DNA from: Chara braunii
Taxonomy: Eukaryota > Streptophyta > Charophyceae > Charales > Characeae
NCBI GenBank assembly: GCA_003427395.1
Contig: BFEA01000342.1
Span: 880,433 to 914,445, forward strand
Direction of reading: 5' to 3'
Length of the DNA: 34,013 nucleotides
Positions within the stretch are counted from its first letter, which is position 1; each line of letters starts with the position of its first letter. Shown in pieces: positions 29,873 through 34,013 of this stretch. The notes under the pieces were generated by a model. It saw only the letters and a program-made list of their open reading frames with translations. It made no database searches and was not told where the DNA came from. The position numbers were made by a program, and so were the translations under genes.

Positions 29873-30091
29873 GCGCCCCTGTAATTTGCGTTATTTCGCA
29901 TCGTGCCCCTCCGACGACTGATGTACCCTGTCGCGCCCCTCTGAGCAGGGTTGAAATTTTCCATAAGACCCCCGTGTCGTTTGGGCCTGCAATCTTTTCG
30001 TTCCGCCCCTACCGGTACTGGTCCCTAATTTGCGGGATGCCCCTACCGGATGGCCGTTGAAAGCAAGCGGGAAAATTTTTGAGATGCCCCT
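29873..30091 (+). repeat. Quasi-periodic GCCCCT array
   Basis: Boxes of the form NNGCCCCT start at 29873, 29903, 29933, 30003, 30037 and 30084, with a GACCCCCG variant at 29967. Spacings are 30, 30, 34, 36, 34 and 47. The last three are followed by ACCGG, and two spacers share TAATTTGCG. The pattern resembles a degenerate tandem array with indels. Confidence 0.6.
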
Positions 30092-30100
30092 ACCGGTACC

Positions 30101-30268
30101 ATTTGCTGCCAAGCCATTTGCTGCTATGTCATCTGCTGCCACGTCATCTTCTGCTACATCATCTTATGCCACGTCATCTGCTGCCAGTCCATTTGCTACC
30201 AAGCCATTTGCTGCTACGTCATCATCTGCTGCCATATCAGCTGTTGTCACGGCATCTGCTGCCAAGTG
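30101..30268 (+). repeat. 15-bp minisatellite, eleven units
   Basis: Units of the form ATCTGCTGCCACGTC begin every 15 bp from 30101 to 30254, with one 18-bp unit at 30221. Sites vary mainly between GCCACGTC, GCTATGTC and GCCAAGCC. Because the unit is a multiple of three, several frames stay open across it, including an Ala/Ser/Thr-rich 100-codon ORF. This is probably a by-product of the repeat. The GCCACGTC core is shared with the arrays at 106-370 and 27327-27604. Confidence 0.92.
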
Positions 30269-30599
30269 CGAGGCTACGCCCGCTGAGCCCCTACGAGGCC
30301 CTATCTGCAACAAGGTCGGCCGCCCTAAGTGAAGGCAGGCACGACAGGCCCTTCGGGCCTCAGTCTTCAGGGTACCCCGCAATGGGGAAATTCAGACAGT
30401 TGCATTGCGCCAGTTGGTTGAATGAATCCAGGCCCTGGGCCGCCTGTGTAAATGAATGTGCAGCAGGCCCTGGGCTGGATACGGGTACCAGGCCAAACAC
30501 AGGCCGAAAGCAGTTGGGCGCATGCAACCACTTCAGGCCCCAGGCCTGCTTCCTTCGTGACTGGGCCTGTGCCTACCGGGGCCTACCGGAAGTTTCCTG

Positions 30600-31185
30600 G
30601 ACTGGACGCAGGCAGGCCACTTCGATATAGGGAAGGGCCTGCCTCCTCATTCGGCATTCGCGTGCTGGCTGCATGCTGCGTGAGCACTGCTGCGCAATCC
30701 GCTGGCTGGCTGGCACTCACGCTCTCATGGGCGAGTAGGAGGGAGCACGCAGCCATAGCCAAGCTGCGCTGCTGTATGCTAGGTGAAGCGCAGGGTGGTC
30801 CTTGGGGTGCAAGTGGCATCTGTGCGGTGTGGATCGGGGTTGTGAGTGTTACGAGAGACATACCTGGTGCTGAAGCGTGCGACATTGGTTGCCATATGCT
30901 CGTACTTCGGGAACGCTGTTGATNTCATCATTCTGCTTCGTAGTATAGGCTAGATAGGATCTGCCACCTGTAGTCTGGGCGCCGAGCGCCAATGGGATAT
31001 CAACTTTGGTTCGTAGTTGATGATGATGGGACTACTTCAGCATTGTCAATTTTGAACTCTTGGTGTATTCTTATTTGGTGTATCTCGTGATGCCAGTCTG
31101 TTGTGGTTCGAGGTCAAGACTATCTGGGCTCATATGTATGATGCTGTTTGATTGCCAAAGTTCGCTAATGCTCATCTTCCTTGCA
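30600..31185 (+). repeat. 5' LTR of element C (left boundary approximate)
   Basis: Collinear similarity with 25350-25924 defines the LTR, and its right end is fixed by CTTGCA at 31180-31185 before the PBS. The similarity begins near GGCCACTTCGATATAGGGAAGGGCCTG (split: GGCCACTTC, GAAGGGCCTG). The LTR may extend further left into the GGCC-rich stretch 30330-30600 (AGGCCCTTCGGGCCT, AGGCCCCAGGCCT), which echoes the palindromic start of the element A LTR. No TG boundary could be fixed. Confidence 0.7.
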
Positions 31186-31188
31186 ATT

Positions 31189-31199
31189 TGGTATCGGAG
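31189..31199 (+). promoter_or_regulatory. Primer-binding site of element C
   Basis: TGGTATCGGAG follows the LTR end CA after three bases (ATT), the same arrangement as the minus-strand PBS at 27807-27818. The next bases are TTGTGG, so complementarity to initiator tRNA-Met appears to stop after about 11 bases. Confidence 0.8.
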
Positions 31200-32501
31200 T
31201 TGTGGTACGATTGCGCTCATCTGGCGCTTGTCTTCCGACTTATACGGTACATACATGCGGTCTGCTGGGAGAGCTTGGCCGTAAGTGGTGTGTAGTGAGG
31301 AGGGTGGAGACGAGTGTGAAGGCGACACAGGTGGTGAAGGGCATCGCCTGGAAGGCTAAGGTGTGAATATTGGGTGTCCGCAGTGTGATGAGAATTATCT
31401 GTTGGGTGATTGAGGCTGAGGTGGAACGGCGAAACGCAGGTTGTGCCGATGCTGTGACTGGTCATCGCAATCATCTTCAGGTCATCTGGTGAGATTATCT
31501 CTGTGGTTGGGGGCAGCATGAACGAGGTACGTCGACTTTACGCAACGCATCTCACTTGTTTCATTAATGAGACGGAAAGAAAGAACCCTCTTCATCACTT
31601 CTTACCGTGAGGTTGTGAGTTCTGTCTTGAGAGTCCTCTCATTGTGAGGTGTCGTGTGCGCTCAACCTTGACAGTCGTGATTGTTCACGTGGAGCATCTG
31701 GGGGAAGACGGGCGGAGCTTCTTGAAGGGCCCTGGACGAAGCACTGGGTCACGGTCACCATGCCAACTCACTGGGTATAGTACACGCATGCTTCGCTGCA
31801 AGTCGTTGGTTCTGCTGCTTGCGCATGATAGGGGTTAACTCGAGTGTGGCAGCCTCTACAGACGCTTACCAGACCGTCTATAAACATTTCTGGCTGGGGA
31901 CTCGGCTCTGATCTGGCTGTGATCGTCGTCCTGCTGCGACGTAAAATAATTCCTGATGTCACTTGGGGGCGGACGTTAAATTGCCTCTTGATCAGCCAGA
32001 TCATCCGAGTGGAAGGCTCGTCGGCGTACGAGGGTAAATAAGAGTGTTGTGGCTGCCTTGCTCGACGATAACCCGGGGCACAGGGGTGGGACCGGATTGC
32101 ACACCTTTAAGACACGCTTGGCTTCTGATGCAAAGAAACGTGACACCGTGACATTGGGAAGAACAAAGGAAGGGGTAGATTTCAGATGATAAGTTCGGGT
32201 TTAAATTCCAAACTGTGAACAGACCCGGTCAATCAACATTATTCTTATTATTGATTAGTTAGATGGACAGCCATGTGACATCTGACAGACAACATTAGTT
32301 TAGAATATTATTTATTCTTGATGTTTTCTCTGTCTGGGAACTAATCTTGCTAAAAATAGTATTGACAATAGGAACCTCACTTACCTGTTGACCCCAAATG
32401 AGATCTGTTCTGATAGCCACCACTAATTATTTGGTCTGTGTACTAAGCTGCGGTAGGCATCTAGAATGATCTAGTGTGGACAGTGCACAGTGCTGTAGCC
32501 T
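31200..32501 (+). other. Long 5' leader of element C
   Basis: About 1.3 kb separates PBS and Gag. Only shadow ORFs of 60-100 codons are present. A donor-like AACGAG followed by GTACGT near 31523 could allow splicing in the leader, but no clear acceptor was picked out. Nothing else is recognised. Confidence 0.55.
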
Positions 32502-34013
32502 ATGAGCGACGTGGAGGACACCAGAGAGGACGACCGCATGACTTTACGATCGGCTAGAGGACCGGTATCCCATGTGTCTTTAGGACCGGAGGGTGATAGG
32601 GAACTGTTCCACCGACAAAGGGAAAGGAGAGCTAGAGCAGCCGAGGCCAGCAGGGCATTTGCTAGAGAGGCCAGTGCTATAGCAGCCATGGCTACCACAA
32701 CCATGAGCACGTCTGCACAGCAGACTTCCCAAGCCGGAAGTTCAGGTACCGCCGGGTCCACGGTCGTGCAGACCGTGAGTCAGTCCACTGGCTTAATGGC
32801 AAGCCAGCCCGCGGTGTTGTCCTCAGAGGATGTCGCCATTCAACAGGCATCCCTGCAAGAGGCACAGCTACAGCAGGCATTAGGAAAGATAAAAAGGGAG
32901 AAAGAGATGATGATTAGAAGAAGAGCCAGGATGCAACAGAGAGGGACAGACATAGAGGAGTTAGAGANGATGGACCTGACGCATATGGATGAGGATGTGA
33001 AGGTAGTTAGGAGGGCCCTGCTAGGCGTAATTGAGATGCAGGAGCATCAAACTACCCTCCTCCAGGACATTCAACAAAGCCTAGCCGTATTGGCAGGGCG
33101 TGCTCAGGCAGCACCATCACCAGCAGGGCCTGGTGCCTGGTNAGTGCCATATCCTCCTCCTTCTGTTCCACCGGTGACTGGGGTATCCCCATATGTAGCC
33201 CCTTCATCGGTTGCTATCGTTTCCCTGGGCATGCCTCTGTCAGGAGGGGTAACAACAGGGAGTAGTTTGCAGGTTCCTGTTCAGACAGTGTTTACTCCAA
33301 GTCCGTCACAGGTTGCAGTCACCACGCAGCCTGCTGTCTCGCAGTTAGTGCAACCTCAGAGCACACAGTCCCAACAGCTAGCACAACAACTGTATCGCCG
33401 GGTCCACAGCCCGGGTTGGTGCAGGGACCGGGACAAAGTCAGTGGGTTCCAAAGACGGCCATCGCCGCTCCCAAACCTTTTACAAGAGACAAGAGAGGCG
33501 AAGACCTCGACACTTGGTTGAGGGCGGTGCCAGTCTACGTCAGGTGTAAACTCACCTTGCCACACGAAGAAGTGCTTGTGGCTGCTTCCTATTTGGAGGG
33601 TAGTGCAGCGAGATGGCTGAGTGGGTTAGTGCAACTCCAGGGGTACGGTCATGACTTCCGCTCTTGGGCAGCCTCTCAAAAATTGGAGGATTTCCTGAAA
33701 ATGGTGGAAGACAGGTGGCATGATCCGCAGGACGCTCAAAAGGCCACTGATGCGATTTTGACACTGCACACGAGGCAATTTAAGTCAGTAAGGGATGCCA
33801 CCGACGCTGTAGAGCGTTTGATTTGTGTTCCAGGGGTACGCTATGACCCCCAGGTCTTGCTAACTTTGTACCTGATGACCTTATCTCTGCCGCTCAGGAA
33901 CCAGTTGCCAAAAGAGGCCAACATTAATATGCACAACTTTCCTTCGTTCAGCAAGGTGGCCCTAGACCTAGAAGCAAAGATAGGGCATGGAAAGGCACCC
34001 ACTATGGAAGGGA
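32502..34013 (+). pseudogene. gag: Gag of element C, frameshifted and incomplete at the window edge
   Basis: Met at 32502 opens MSDVEDTREDDRMTLRSARG, an Arg/Glu/Ala-rich helical region (about 35-70) and a Ser/Thr/Gln linker. A coiled-coil-like stretch follows (LQEAQLQQALGKIKREKEMM), then a low-complexity Pro/Ser/Val/Gln region. Near 33389 the frame shifts from frame 3 to frame 2, consistent with loss of one base. The shifted frame reads APKPFTRDKRGEDLDTWLRA and continues with LPHEEVLVAASYLEGSAARW and QKLEDFLKMVEDRWHDPQDA to the end. The second part has the layout of a retrotransposon Gag capsid domain. A zinc knuckle would be expected beyond the window. If the shift is a sequencing error the gene may be intact. 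N at 32968 and 33142 also touch it. Confidence 0.8.

Larger units (their letters stand above)
30600..34013 (+). mobile_element. Ty3/gypsy-like LTR retrotransposon (element C), 5' part, runs off the window
   Basis: An LTR ending in CA at 31185 is followed by an initiator-tRNA PBS, a leader of about 1.3 kb and a Gag frame extending past the last base. Pol is not in the window. The Ty3/gypsy assignment rests on the PBS type and a Gag that, from memory, accompanies chromovirus Pol in Chara. Ambiguous bases at 30924, 32968 and 33142 fall inside it. Confidence 0.75.

Noticed and set aside
30030-30332. 100-codon Ala/Ser/Thr ORF
   Set aside because: It is created by a 15-bp repeat that keeps several frames open. 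There is no start context and no unique domain.

Overview
The window looks like repeat-dense nuclear DNA from a green plant or streptophyte alga. The evidence is Ty3/gypsy LTR retrotransposons (one with an integrase C-terminal chromodomain), a primer-binding site of initiator-Met tRNA type, long AT- or purine-rich spacers, intron-like splice signals and no bacterial gene organisation. From memory, the Gag and Pol sequences resemble families abundant in the charophyte Chara braunii. That assignment is recollection, not a search. Almost everything recognisable is mobile DNA in some state of decay. No intact host gene can be named.

Layout. (1) 1-7312: element A on the plus strand, a chromovirus-type Ty3/gypsy element lacking its 5' LTR in this window. 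It has a CACGTCAGC minisatellite leader, gag, protease, RT, RNase H, integrase with chromodomain, a polypurine tract and a palindrome-rich 3' LTR. It is broken by six in-frame stops, four frameshifts and a lost RNase H catalytic Asp. (2) 7313-9837: unknown degenerate coding sequence followed by the longest clean ORF not assigned to a known family (337 aa, coiled coil plus RGG-rich tail). (3) 9838-14214: mostly featureless, with short repeats, a 260-N gap flanked by identical 95-bp sequences and a possible minus-strand exon. (4) 14215-19395: several tandem repeat arrays (about 50, 35, about 230 and 70 bp), a run of hairpins, two tRNA-SINE-like heads, and a decayed gene encoding a repeated unit of about 78 residues. 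(5) 20900-26850: a minus-strand Ty3/gypsy relic (element D) of a second family. Its RT core has been lost or replaced, a 0.5-kb piece is tandemly duplicated, and its gag is split by a plus-strand solo LTR and another dispersed repeat. (6) 26851-28500: probable 5' leader, PBS and LTR of a minus-strand element, probably D, rich in GCCACGTCAGCA. (7) 28804-30270: more tandem repeats. (8) 30600-34013: the 5' end of element C on the plus strand (LTR, PBS, long leader, gag), running off the window. Its LTR is homologous to the solo LTR inside D.

The pieces do not form a working pathway. They record successive retrotransposon insertion, nesting and mutation. The items most worth follow-up are the 78-residue repeat protein relic, the multi-hairpin stretch at 14951-15134, the recurring GCCACGTCAGCA motif in unrelated contexts, and palindromes just downstream of the element D PBS.
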